Shown here: piece after piece, positions 9,036 through 17,858 of the stretch
Numbering within the stretch: the stretch's first letter is position 1
Layout: every line of letters starts with the position of its first letter
Notes under the pieces: model-generated
Told to the model about the DNA's origin: nothing
The model's input: only the letters and a program-made list of their open reading frames with translations
Databases searched by the model: none
Made by a program: the position numbers and the translations under genes
Source of the DNA: Acidiphilium iwatense
Lineage (GTDB): Bacteria; Pseudomonadota; Alphaproteobacteria; Acetobacterales; Acetobacteraceae
Reading direction: 5' to 3'
NCBI RefSeq assembly: GCF_021556475.1
Contig: NZ_JAKGBZ010000010.1
Span: 1 to 64,000 of the forward strand
Length of the DNA stretch: 64,000 nucleotides

Positions 9036-10268
9036 GTGAGCGGTCTCGCACTCGCCAAGGGGCGGCGCGCCGGAGACGCGGCCTTCGGCTTCATCATGGC
9101 GACGATCCTGCTCGACATGCTGGCGATGGCGATCGTGCTGCCGGTGCTGCCCCGTCTGGTGCAGGGGCTGGTGCATGGCGATACCGTGCTCACCGCCCAT
9201 GTGTTCGGCATTTTCGGTGCGGCCTGGGCGGCGATGCAGTTCGTCGCGGCCCCGGTGCTCGGCGCCCTGTCCGATCGGTTCGGCCGCCGCCCGGTCATTC
9301 TGCTTTCCTGTCTCGGTCAGGCGGTGGATTTCGCGATCATGGCGCTGGCACCCTCGATCGCGTGGCTGCTGGTCGGGCGCGTCCTGTCCGGAGCGTCGTC
9401 CGCGAACATCGCCGCCGCGAACGCCTATATCGCCGATGTCACCCCGCCGGAGCGCAGGGCGGCGGCGTTCGGCTTGTCTGGTGTCGCGGCAGCGCTCGGA
9501 TTCGTGCTCGGGCCGGCGCTCGGCGGATTGCTGGGCGGGGTGTCGCTGCGCCTGCCGTTCTGGTTCGCGGCCGGGCTCGCCCTGGCGAATTTTCTCTACG
9601 GGCTGGTCGCGGTGCCGGAGAGTCTGTCGCGCCGGGCGCGGACGCGATTGAGCCTGAAGCGGCTCAATCCGCTCGCGGCACTCGGCATGCTGCGCCGCCG
9701 GGCGATCACCGCGCCGGCCAGTGTCTATGCGATCGGCATTCTCGCCCAGCAGGCGATTCCGTCGGTCCTGGTTCTCTATGTGCAGGATCGGTTCGGCTGG
9801 ACGCCGGTGCTGATCGGCATAACGCTTGCCGTCGCCGGGGTCGGTTTCGCGCTGGTGGGTGGGTTGATGGTGCGCCCCGTGGTGCGAAGGCTGGGCGAAA
9901 TCCGCGCCCTCGCGCTTGGTCTTTTGTTCGGCGCGGCCGGCTTCGCCGTGTTCGGCCTGGCGCATGGCAGCCGGGTTTTCTGGATCGGCGTGCCGGTGAT
10001 TTCGCTCTGGGGCCTCGCCATGCCGGCCTTGCAGGGGATCATGGGGCACCGCATCGGCAGCGCCGAGCAGGGGCGGCTCCAGGGGCTGCTGGCAAGCCTG
10101 TCAGGTCTCGCCGCGCTGATTGGTCCTCTGCTGTTCACCACCATCTACGCCAACTGCCTCGGCCATCATGGCCGCGCCGATATCTGGACCGCCGGCGTTC
10201 CGCTGCTTCTCGCCGGGGTGTTGCTGCTCGCCTCGCTGGTGCCTGTCCTGTTGCTGCGCCGGTCGTAG
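9036..10268 (+). CDS. MFS exporter, TetA/TCR-like
   Basis: A 410-residue protein with 12 predicted membrane helices of the drug:H+ antiporter-1 class. The motif-A region between helices 2 and 3 reads GALSDRFGRRPVILLS (about residues 74-89) and ASSANIAAANAYIADVTPPERRAA follows, both typical of the TetA/TCR branch. Such proteins export drugs or metabolites. The start is a GTG at 9036. It converges on the glycosyltransferase gene; the last 168 bases overlap that gene's 3' end. With the glycosyltransferase and NRPS next door, a role in exporting the locus product (or resistance to it) is plausible but unproven. Confidence 0.85.
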   Translation: MSGLALAKGRRAGDAAFGFIMATILLDMLAMAIVLPVLPRLVQGLVHGDTVLTAHVFGIFGAAWAAMQFVAAPVLGALSDRFGRRPVILLSCLGQAVDFAIMALAPSIAWLLVGRVLSGASSANIAAANAYIADVTPPERRAAAFGLSGVAAALGFVLGPALGGLLGGVSLRLPFWFAAGLALANFLYGLVAVPESLSRRARTRLSLKRLNPLAALGMLRRRAITAPASVYAIGILAQQAIPSVLVLYVQDRFGWTPVLIGITLAVAGVGFALVGGLMVRPVVRRLGEIRALALGLLFGAAGFAVFGLAHGSRVFWIGVPVISLWGLAMPALQGIMGHRIGSAEQGRLQGLLASLSGLAALIGPLLFTTIYANCLGHHGRADIWTAGVPLLLAGVLLLASLVPVLLLRRS

Positions 10269-11528
10269 CAGACCCCACTCGGTCATCTGGCGAATCGCGG
10301 AGCCGATGCCGTTCTCGGCCCGGTTTCTGTCGCCGAGTGCCGCCGCTTTGGCGACAATGCCCGGCTCCTGGAGTCGTACGATCGCGGCGGCCAGCCGGTC
10401 GGTCGTCACTGTCTTGCGGTTCATGTGCGGCACCGCGACGCCCAGCTGCTCCAGCCGGACCGACCAGAACGCCTGCTCGGTGATGAACGGCAGGATCAGG
10501 GACGGGATTCCGGCGCGTACGGCCGCCGCCATGGTGCCCGCGCCGCCGTGATGCACCGCAGCGGCCATGCGGGGAAACAGCCAGTCATGGGGGGCCTGCC
10601 GCAGGATGAAAATATCATCGTTCCGTGGCGAGGTGCCGGGCGCGAGCCCGCCCCAGCCTGTCGCCAGGACGGCGCGGCAACCGGCCTTGCGGATCGCCGC
10701 GATCACAATGCGGGTGATGTGCTCCGCATCGCGCGGGAACATGCTGCCGAAGCCGAGATAGACAGGCTTGCTTCCCGAAGCCAGGAAACCGGCAAGATCG
10801 TCGGGCGGCTGCCAGTCCTTCCCCTCGTCGAGAAACCAGAATCCGGTCACCTGGGCGTCGGACGACCAGTCGCGCGAGCGCGGCAGGATCTGCTCGCTAT
10901 AGGCGTAGAGGGTTCTCCGATGGGCCTCCGGCTTGCCGTGCAGCGGTCCGAGCCGGCTATAGGGTTCGAGGCCAAGATCTTTCCGCAGATGATTGTTGAC
11001 CGGTGGACGCACCAGGGACCACATGAAAAATCGCAGCGCATGATACAGCCCGAGATTGACCGGGCCCGGAATCGGCACGCGGATCGGCGGCAGCACCATC
11101 GGCGGGATATCGGTGCATGGCGTCATCGGCTGCAACTGCGCCTGAACGACCGGAATCCCGAGCGCTTCGGACAGCGACCCGGCCAGGATCGTCGCCGGCC
11201 CCTGACCGATCAGCAGTTCCGCGTCTTTTGCCGCCGCCTTGCCTTCCGCCGCCCAGTGCGACGCCATCTCGGCGAGATGGCGGACCATGATCCGTGATCC
11301 CTTGATGACGTTCATGCCGTTTTCGAGCATTTCGGGCGCCCGGCGCATGAGCGTGTCGTAGTCGGCGGTGAGGGGCGAAAAGCCGAGGCCGAAACGCCCG
11401 ATATCGGTCTCGAAGTTCCGGCTGGTGGCGATCGTCACCTGATGGCCATGGCTCTGGAGGCCCCGACCGAGCGCGATGAATGGCTGGATGTCGCCACGGG
11501 TGCCGACGCAGAAAATCGCGATCCGCAT
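10101..11528 (-). CDS. GT1-family glycosyltransferase (UGT/rhamnosyltransferase-like)
   Basis: A 475-residue glycosyltransferase of the GT-B fold. The N-terminus MRIAIFCVGTRGDIQPFIALGRGL is the GTRGD(V/I)QP signature of sterol, macrolide and lipid glycosyltransferases. The C-terminal donor site includes YLGFGSM and HHGGAGTMAAAVRAGIPSL. Members transfer a sugar from a nucleotide-sugar to a small lipophilic acceptor. The ATG at 11528 lies 2 bases after the NRPS stop, so the two are translationally coupled and probably act on the same product. The last 55 or so residues (after WGLLRPA) lie antisense to the exporter gene and are low-complexity and Q/R/E-rich, suggesting loss of the ancestral stop codon. 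Confidence 0.88.
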   Translation of the reverse strand: MRIAIFCVGTRGDIQPFIALGRGLQSHGHQVTIATSRNFETDIGRFGLGFSPLTADYDTLMRRAPEMLENGMNVIKGSRIMVRHLAEMASHWAAEGKAAAKDAELLIGQGPATILAGSLSEALGIPVVQAQLQPMTPCTDIPPMVLPPIRVPIPGPVNLGLYHALRFFMWSLVRPPVNNHLRKDLGLEPYSRLGPLHGKPEAHRRTLYAYSEQILPRSRDWSSDAQVTGFWFLDEGKDWQPPDDLAGFLASGSKPVYLGFGSMFPRDAEHITRIVIAAIRKAGCRAVLATGWGGLAPGTSPRNDDIFILRQAPHDWLFPRMAAAVHHGGAGTMAAAVRAGIPSLILPFITEQAFWSVRLEQLGVAVPHMNRKTVTTDRLAAAIVRLQEPGIVAKAAALGDRNRAENGIGSAIRQMTEWGLLRPAQQQDRHQRGEQQHPGEKQRNAGGPDIGAAMMAEAVGVDGGEQQRTNQRGET

Positions 11529-11530
11529 GG

Positions 11531-14500
11531 TCAGGCGATGGCCTGTGCGATGATCCGGCCGACCCGCCCGAGCGGCTCGGGGTCGAGCATGTCCTGATGT
11601 CGGCAGGGAATGTCGTGAACGATCAGCCGGCCGCCGATATGGCGGCTCCACGCCTCAGGCCGGTCGTCGAGAAAGCGGTCCGCACTGCCGACAGGCCGGT
11701 GGGCGGCGCGCAGGAACAACACATCGAGCGGTGCGTGACCCGGCGTGAAGCGCCGCGCGAGCGACAGGTTCCGCTCTGTCACGCTCCGTACCCGGCCGAT
11801 GATGTCGCCGGTGCGCAGGCTGGGCGGGAGCGGGATGTCGGCAAGCGAATAATCGTTTGCAAGCAGTTCGGCGAGCGCGTCCATCCGTGGGGTTCCTGCC
11901 AGCCGGTCTGGTGCGTAGCCGAGGAAGCCGAGCGAGGCCGCGACCAGTTCCGCTTCCTCGATCGCGTGTTCGTTCTCGATCAGGCGGAACGGGTATGAAT
12001 CGAGCAGGGCAAGCAGTCGCACGGTCTCGCCGTCATGGCACAGGCGCTCGGCGATCGCATGGGCGATCAACCCGCCGAGCGACCAGCCAACCAGCATATA
12101 CGGCCCGCGCGGCTGCACCGTGCGCATTTCGTCGAGATAATGCGCGGCCATCGCCTCGATCGAGGATGGCATGGCATCCGCGAGACCGATGGATTGCAGC
12201 CCATAGATGGCGTGATCGGCGGCGAGGTGCCGCGCGAGCCCGGCATAGCCCCAGGACAGACCGGCGACGGGGTGGACGCAGAACAGTGCGGGGGAACCAT
12301 TACCGGCACGCAACGTCAGCAGCGTGGCGAGCGGATCGGCATTCTCCGCGCCATCCAGATAGGGCGCCAGATTGGCGATGGTCGCGTCCTGGAACAGGGC
12401 ACCGATCGGCAGATCGGCGGAAAACCGCCCGGCGAGATCTGCGACCATGCGCGCCGCCATCAGCGAATCCCCGCCGAGAGCAAAGAAATTATCGTGGATG
12501 GAGACGCATTCGAGGCCGAAAGTCTCGGCCCAGAGTTCGGCAAGCATGATCTCGCCCTTGGTGCGCGGCGCGACGTAATCCGTGCTGGCGGTGGCCCGAG
12601 AAGTCGTCTCGGGCGCGGGCAGGGCGGCACGGTCGAGCTTGTTGTTGGCGTTCAGCGGCAGATCGGACAGCACGACGAAGGCGGCAGGGATCATATAGTC
12701 CGGCAAGCGGTCGGCCAAGGCACGGCGCAACGCCGCCGGTTCCGGCCAAGCCGTATCGCGCGGCACGACATAGCCGATCAATTGTTTCCGCCCAGCCGCC
12801 TCGCGCAGCGCCGCCGCGGCTGCAGCCACGCCCGGAATGGCAACGAGCGCCGCCTCGACCTCGCCGAGTTCGACCCGAAAACCCCTGATCTTGATCTGAT
12901 CGTCGCTCCGGCCGAGGCACTCCAGAATACCGTCCTCGCGGAACCGGGCAATATCGCCGGTGCGGAACATTCTCGCACCCTCCGGCGCGAAAGGATCGCT
13001 GATGAAGCGCTCGGCGGTAAGGTCGGGCTGCCCAAGATAGCCAAGCGCGATCCCGGCGCCGCCGATATGGAGATTGCCGGCAACGCCGGGCGGCACCGGC
13101 TCGCCCGCGTCGTCGAGTACATAAACGCGCGTGTTGGCGATCGGCCGGCCGATCGGCGGGGTGCCGCAATCCTCTTCGCGCATCTCGTGCGCGGTGGACC
13201 AGATCGTCGTCTCGGTCGGGCCATAGACGTTGATCAGCCGCCGCGCCGCGGCGTGGAGGCTGACGGCGAGATGCGGCGGCAACGTCTCGCCGCCGACCAG
13301 AAGCGTCAGCCCGGCCAGTGCGCCTGAGCCGGATGCCTCATCTGGGGATGCATTGAGCATCGCCTGATACAGCGACGGCGTCGCCTGCATGACCGTTACG
13401 CCCTGATCGCGGATCGTCGCGGCGAGCAAGGCGGGATCGCGCACCAGCGCGCGGCCGGCGAGCACGATCGCCGCACCGGACAGCAGGGGGAGCAGAAATT
13501 CGAGAGCGGCGATGTCGAATCCGATCGTGGTGACGGCGAGCATGCGATCCCGTGGGCCGAGGCCGAGCAGCATTTCGAATCCGGCGCAGAGATTGTCCAG
13601 TGCCGTCCGCGAGACGACGACGCCCTTCGGCCGTCCGGTCGAGCCGGAGGTGAAGATCACATAGGCGGTTGCCTCCGGCACCGAGGGCATGAGCTTCACG
13701 GCACGCGGTCGGATTGTCGGATCGGGTGCATCGAGGCGCAGTGTCGCGATATTCGCCACGCCGGATTTGGCCGCGAGTTCCACGTCGGTCAGCAGCAGGC
13801 AGGGTTTCGCATCGTCCAGGATCATGGCGAGGCGCTGGGCCGGCTGATCGGGGTCGAGCGGCAGGTACGCCGCCCCCGCGCGCATCACGCCAAGCAGGGC
13901 GCAGGGCAGATCGGCATCGCGCGGCAGCGCGATCGCGACGAGATGGCCTGGTCCAATTCCCGCCGCGCGCAGCCGCGACGCGATCGCGTCGGCCCGCGCC
14001 AGCAAGTCCCGATAGGTCAGCACCTCGCCGCCGGTAATTATCGAAGGCGCGTCCGGCGTGGCTTCAGCCCGATCGCCGATGCGCGCCGCGACCGATCGCG
14101 CGGGCAGGGGGCGCGCGGTCGCGTTCCAGTCGACCAGTATCCGGCTGCGTTCGCCGTTCGCGAACAGGTCGTAGCCCGCGATCCTGGATGCGGGATCGGC
14201 GATCGCCTGGGTCATCAGCCGGATCAACCGCGCCTCGTGCAAGGCGAGATCGGCATCGTCGTACAGCACCGGGTTGGCGTCGAAATCGATCCGCAGCCCG
14301 CGCGCGTCGGCACGGTCATAGATGAAGATCATCAGATCTTCGACCGAACCGTTGGACAGGTTATGGGTGATCGCGGCATGGCCGCCGAAATTCAGGACAT
14401 AGTCGAACGGCTCGATATTCACTCCGAGCCATGAAACCTGCTGATCCGCGCCGAACAGGCCGAGATCGCGGCGCAATTCCTCGTAGCGGAACTGCTGGTG

Positions 14501-15466
14501 GCGCAGAGCGCGCAGTACGGCGCGGCCCACTTCGCTCACCAGCGCGGCGAAGCTCATATCCGGCGTGAAGCGAAGCCGCAGCGGCACGGCATTGGCGACC
14601 ATGCCGGGGATCGAGCGCAGCACGGCGGAGGGCCGGCCGGTGACCGGCATCCCGATGACCAGATCGGACGCTCCGGTCGCCCGGTGATAATAGGCCGCCA
14701 CCAGTGCGATCAGCACCTGCGGCAGGCTGGCGCCGAGCGGCTTCGCCATGGCGTGGAGCCGGCGCGAGACATCCGGCGAAAGATGCGCGGTGCGCCGCCG
14801 CAGCCCGCCGCCGCCGGGCACCCGGCGCATCGCGAGCGACATCGCCGGCGGCAGGTCGGCGAGGTGTTCAAGCCAGAACGCCCGGTCGCGCTCGAAACGC
14901 GGCGACCCGCGATAGGCCTGATCGTGGGCGATCAGATCGCCGAGGCTGCCGAACGGGCAGGGCGCCGCCGCGCGTCTTTCGACGCTCGCCGTGTAGAGTT
15001 CGGCGACGCGGCGGGCGACCAGGCCGCCGGTGAAGCCGTCGAACATGATGTGATGGGCGCGGTGATACCAGAACCAGCGGTCCGGCCCGGCACGGAACAG
15101 CGCGCCCATCCAGAGCCTGTCGCACGCGAGATCGACCGGCGCGGATAATTCCCGCCACATCCAGGCTTCTGCCTCGGCACGCGGGTCGGTGGCGCCGGAC
15201 ACGTCAAACACCGGGAAATCCTTGGTATAGGCGGGTTCGATGATCTGGCGCGGTCCATTGCCGGTCTCGGCGATGCGCACGCGGATCGTGTCGGTTTCGG
15301 CGGCGACGGCGCGCAACGCCGCGAGGAACAGGTCCGGGTCGATCGCGCCGGGGATTTCGATGGATTCGGCGATGTTGAAGATCGATCCGCGCGGCGCGAT
15401 TTTTTCGCCGATCCACAAGCCGCGCTGGGCGACCGTCAATGGAAGGGATCGTTCCTCGTGATGCAT
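11531..15466 (-). CDS. Single-module nonribosomal peptide synthetase (C-A-T-TE)
   Basis: A 1311-residue synthetase. Domain order: condensation (about 1-440, catalytic HHIMFDG at 138-144), adenylation (about 450-960, TSGSTGRPKG near 605), thiolation (LGGDSL, serine near 997) and thioesterase (about 1065-1311, GWSLGG near 1127, with later Asp in LLDSYPF and His in CRHQDML). All catalytic motifs are intact. Reading the adenylation pocket against GrsA gives D-I-L-Q-V-G-V-I-W-K, close to the glycine code as I remember it (DILQLGLIWK). The architecture and length match EntF and unimodular serrawettin synthetases (SwrW/PswP type), but the pocket is not the serine one. No MbtH, phosphopantetheinyl transferase or acyl-starter gene is adjacent. 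A free-standing condensation domain suggests N-acylation of one amino acid followed by release or oligomerisation. Confidence 0.92.
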   Translation of the reverse strand: MHHEERSLPLTVAQRGLWIGEKIAPRGSIFNIAESIEIPGAIDPDLFLAALRAVAAETDTIRVRIAETGNGPRQIIEPAYTKDFPVFDVSGATDPRAEAEAWMWRELSAPVDLACDRLWMGALFRAGPDRWFWYHRAHHIMFDGFTGGLVARRVAELYTASVERRAAAPCPFGSLGDLIAHDQAYRGSPRFERDRAFWLEHLADLPPAMSLAMRRVPGGGGLRRRTAHLSPDVSRRLHAMAKPLGASLPQVLIALVAAYYHRATGASDLVIGMPVTGRPSAVLRSIPGMVANAVPLRLRFTPDMSFAALVSEVGRAVLRALRHQQFRYEELRRDLGLFGADQQVSWLGVNIEPFDYVLNFGGHAAITHNLSNGSVEDLMIFIYDRADARGLRIDFDANPVLYDDADLALHEARLIRLMTQAIADPASRIAGYDLFANGERSRILVDWNATARPLPARSVAARIGDRAEATPDAPSIITGGEVLTYRDLLARADAIASRLRAAGIGPGHLVAIALPRDADLPCALLGVMRAGAAYLPLDPDQPAQRLAMILDDAKPCLLLTDVELAAKSGVANIATLRLDAPDPTIRPRAVKLMPSVPEATAYVIFTSGSTGRPKGVVVSRTALDNLCAGFEMLLGLGPRDRMLAVTTIGFDIAALEFLLPLLSGAAIVLAGRALVRDPALLAATIRDQGVTVMQATPSLYQAMLNASPDEASGSGALAGLTLLVGGETLPPHLAVSLHAAARRLINVYGPTETTIWSTAHEMREEDCGTPPIGRPIANTRVYVLDDAGEPVPPGVAGNLHIGGAGIALGYLGQPDLTAERFISDPFAPEGARMFRTGDIARFREDGILECLGRSDDQIKIRGFRVELGEVEAALVAIPGVAAAAAALREAAGRKQLIGYVVPRDTAWPEPAALRRALADRLPDYMIPAAFVVLSDLPLNANNKLDRAALPAPETTSRATASTDYVAPRTKGEIMLAELWAETFGLECVSIHDNFFALGGDSLMAARMVADLAGRFSADLPIGALFQDATIANLAPYLDGAENADPLATLLTLRAGNGSPALFCVHPVAGLSWGYAGLARHLAADHAIYGLQSIGLADAMPSSIEAMAAHYLDEMRTVQPRGPYMLVGWSLGGLIAHAIAERLCHDGETVRLLALLDSYPFRLIENEHAIEEAELVAASLGFLGYAPDRLAGTPRMDALAELLANDYSLADIPLPPSLRTGDIIGRVRSVTERNLSLARRFTPGHAPLDVLFLRAAHRPVGSADRFLDDRPEAWSRHIGGRLIVHDIPCRHQDMLDPEPLGRVGRIIAQAIA

Positions 15467-15592
15467 CGCCTGGGCCTCTGTGTCAGAAATGAGACCGGTA
15501 TCATATTGCGATGCAAATCAATTACAACCGATTTAATTATCTTGAGTTGCGACGTTTTGGTGAACATGCCTCGGTGGTGGTATCGTCGGCAT

Positions 15593-16375
15593 TTACCCTG
15601 TCCCAAACGCGTATGCATCCATGCGGAGGATCGCATGCTCGGTGGAGTTGTGCAGGCGCCGCGCGGCAACCGGATCGCCCGCCGCGCCGATCGCGGCGAA
15701 AAGGGGCAGAATATGCTCCTCGGTGGGGTGTTCATCCCGCGCATGGGGGGCACGCGCCCGATAATCGGTCAGCGCCGCCACATCGCCCGCGGCGATCACC
15801 CGGTCCATCCAGGCGCTGAACGCGGTGACATCGGGGGATTCCGGCGCATCCACCGCCTGGCCGCGAAACCGCCTGAGATCGTGGGTGAAGCTGCCCGACC
15901 CCAGAATCAGCACGTTTTCGTGTCTTAGCGGCGCCAGGGCGCGGCCGATCGCCAGATGATGCGCCGGGCCGCGATGGGTTTGCACGGATAATTGCAGCAC
16001 AGGGATATCGGCCTCGGGATAGGCAAGTAGCAGCGGCACCCAGGCGCCGTGGTCCAGCCCGCGCGCCCGGTCGATCCCGGCATCGAAACCGGCCTGCCTG
16101 AGCAATTCGGCGACGCGCTCAGCCAGCGCCGGATCGCCCGGTGCCGTGTAGGTCAGCTCGTAGAGGGGTTTCGGAAATCCGCCGAAATCATGGATGGTGT
16201 CATTGCGCGCGACCGCATTCACCATCGGCGCTTCGGTCTCCCAGTGCGCGGAAATCACCAGGATCGCCTGCGGGCGCGGCAGGGTTGCGGCCAGGCCAGC
16301 GAGAAAATCGCGCGCCGGGGTTCGGCTCAGCGCAAGCATCGGCGAGCCATGGCTGACGAACAGGCTGGGGAGCAT
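15593..16375 (-). CDS. DODA-type (YgiD/LigB-like) extradiol dioxygenase
   Basis: A 260-residue class III extradiol dioxygenase. The iron and catalytic histidines sit in FVSHGSP (about 7-13), VISAHWE (about 40-46), GLDHGAWVP and the later SGSFTHDL. The LGSGSFTHDLRRF segment is typical of the YgiD/4,5-DOPA dioxygenase branch, which opens catechol rings. The physiological substrate is unknown. The next gene on the same strand upstream is a DoxX protein (2 bases between), and a LysR regulator is divergent, an arrangement common for aromatic or redox detoxification genes. The downstream 126 bases before the NRPS start hold no gene. Confidence 0.86.
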   Translation of the reverse strand: MLPSLFVSHGSPMLALSRTPARDFLAGLAATLPRPQAILVISAHWETEAPMVNAVARNDTIHDFGGFPKPLYELTYTAPGDPALAERVAELLRQAGFDAGIDRARGLDHGAWVPLLLAYPEADIPVLQLSVQTHRGPAHHLAIGRALAPLRHENVLILGSGSFTHDLRRFRGQAVDAPESPDVTAFSAWMDRVIAAGDVAALTDYRARAPHARDEHPTEEHILPLFAAIGAAGDPVAARRLHNSTEHAILRMDAYAFGTG

Positions 16376-16377
16376 GG

Positions 16378-16800
16378 CTATACCCTCCGGCCGAACGGGG
16401 TAGGGGCCAGCGCATAGGCGCCGTCGCCGAGCAGCGCGAGAGCGATCAGCGCGATGGTCCAGAACGCCGGATATTCCCAGCCGCCGCCCTTCACGTTGAA
16501 GAAGAAGCCGTTATGGATGTGCACGAGCGCGATGGCGCCGATCAGATCGGGCGCGATCAGCAGGGCGATCAGCCGCGGCCAGACGCCGAGAATCAGCGCG
16601 ATGCCGGCGGCGAATTCGGCGGCCATGATGAACAGGCCGAACCAGCCGGGCAGGCCGAGGCTGATGAAGTATTTTTCGGTCCCTGCCGGGGTAAAGACGA
16701 AATATTTCAGCGACGCATGGGCCAGAAACAGCAGCCCCATGCTCACCCGGAGCAGAAGGCCGGCATAGGGGGCGGTACGCGGATCGACGGAACTGGTCAT
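16378..16800 (-). CDS. DoxX family membrane protein
   Basis: A 140-residue protein with four membrane helices. The first is LLLRVSMGLLFLAHASLKYF, followed by PGWFGLFIMAAEFAAGIALILGVWPRLIALLIAPDLIGAI, the DoxX/YphA-like core, and a last helix near the C-terminus. The start at 16800 (MTSSVDPRT) fits the family; an upstream in-frame extension runs into the regulatory region and is unlikely. It is the first gene of a two-gene unit with the extradiol dioxygenase. DoxX proteins are linked to quinone or thiol redox chemistry in the membrane; the specific role here is unknown. Confidence 0.85.
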   Translation of the reverse strand: MTSSVDPRTAPYAGLLLRVSMGLLFLAHASLKYFVFTPAGTEKYFISLGLPGWFGLFIMAAEFAAGIALILGVWPRLIALLIAPDLIGAIALVHIHNGFFFNVKGGGWEYPAFWTIALIALALLGDGAYALAPTPFGRRV

Positions 16801-16885
16801 GAAACTCTCCTTTGACCGCCAATCTAACCATGCGCGGATTGCTCTTATAGTGCCGATTCTGGCAGCATCGTCATGCGTTTTCGCA

Positions 16886-16953
16886 TAGAACAATATGGCG
16901 TTTGATGGAATCGCGGAGCGATCCAGCAAAGCCATGAAATTTGCTCGCCAAAC
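16886..16953. repeat. Dispersed long-palindrome repeat, copy 1
   Basis: A 68-base block that recurs, about 90 percent identical, at 57201-57268. Its core is an inverted repeat: TTTGATGGAATCGC paired with GCGATCCAGCAAA around a 2-4 base loop, enclosed by weaker outer arms (ACAATATGGC ... GCCATGAAATTTG). It sits between the divergent doxX and lysR genes and reaches to 15 bases before the lysR start, so it could form a hairpin in the lysR leader. It is best described as a REP/MITE-like element; no transposase is associated. Confidence 0.75.
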
Positions 16954-16967
16954 AATGGATAGAAAAA

Positions 16968-17855
16968 ATGCTGGATTGGGATGATCTGAGAACCTTCCTC
17001 GCCATCGCGCGGGCCGGCACATTGTCGGCGGCGGCGCGCACGCTCGGCGTGCGGCAATCGACCATGGGGCGGCGGCTCGCGGCGCTGGAGGCGCAGGCCG
17101 GCGCCCGGCTGCTGGTGCGCACGCCGCGCGGCTTCACCCTGACCGAGGCGGGCGAAGCGGCGCGTGCCGAGGTGGAACGCATGGAACAGGCGGCATTTGC
17201 CGCTGAACGGGCGATCAGCGGGCGCGACATCAGGCTGGAAGGCGTCGTGCGGGTCACCACGGTGGAGGGCTTCGCCGAGGCGCTGCTGATGCCGGTTTTC
17301 GCTGAACTTTCGCTCCGCTTCCCCGGCATCGTCATCGAGTTGATCGGTGACGATCGCACGCTCAGCCTTGCCGCGCGGGAGGCCGATCTGGCGATCCGCC
17401 TCGCCCGCCCGCGCGGCCAGTCGATCCTGGCACGAAAAATCGGCACGGTCGCTTTCGGGCTCTACGCCAGCGCCGACTATCTGGCGCGCCATGGCACGCC
17501 GGATTTCGCGGCGGACCAGGGCGATGGGCACCGGCTGATCCTGATGCGCGACGAGACGGGCAGCTATCCTGAACTCGACCACATGGCTGCACTCGCGCCG
17601 CTTGCGCGGGCTGCCTTGCGCGCGGATAGCCGTCTCGCCCATCGCGCGGCGGCCGAGGCCGGACTCGGCATCGCCTGTCTTGCCCACCACCTCGCCATCG
17701 GAGCCGATCTGGTCCGGCTCGCCGCGCCCGATCCGCCGGGACGGGAAATCTGGCTCGCCCAGCATGAGGATACCAGAACCACTCCGCGCATCCGCGTCGT
17801 CGCCGAGGCGATCGCCACGGGATTGCGCGACGGTGCCGCCCGGCTTGCCGGCTGA
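16968..17855 (+). CDS. LysR family transcriptional regulator
   Basis: A 295-residue regulator. An N-terminal winged helix (MLDWDDLRTFLAIARAGTLSAAARTLGVRQSTMGRRLAALE, about 1-41) is followed by a type-2 periplasmic-binding-like effector domain. The ATG at 16968 is preferred over the one at 16941 because MLDWDDLRTF is the conserved start; the upstream codons fall in the dispersed repeat. It is divergent from doxX-dioxygenase, which it probably controls. The close variant QSTMGRRLAALEAQAG resembles regulators of oxidoreductase/DoxX pairs. Confidence 0.88.
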   Translation: MLDWDDLRTFLAIARAGTLSAAARTLGVRQSTMGRRLAALEAQAGARLLVRTPRGFTLTEAGEAARAEVERMEQAAFAAERAISGRDIRLEGVVRVTTVEGFAEALLMPVFAELSLRFPGIVIELIGDDRTLSLAAREADLAIRLARPRGQSILARKIGTVAFGLYASADYLARHGTPDFAADQGDGHRLILMRDETGSYPELDHMAALAPLARAALRADSRLAHRAAAEAGLGIACLAHHLAIGADLVRLAAPDPPGREIWLAQHEDTRTTPRIRVVAEAIATGLRDGAARLAG

Positions 17856-17858
17856 GCG

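Noticed and set aside
15467-15592. Fur-like site (TGCAAATCAATTAC) before the NRPS gene
   Set aside because: Only one half resembles an alphaproteobacterial Fur site; too weak to call an operator or to support a siderophore role.
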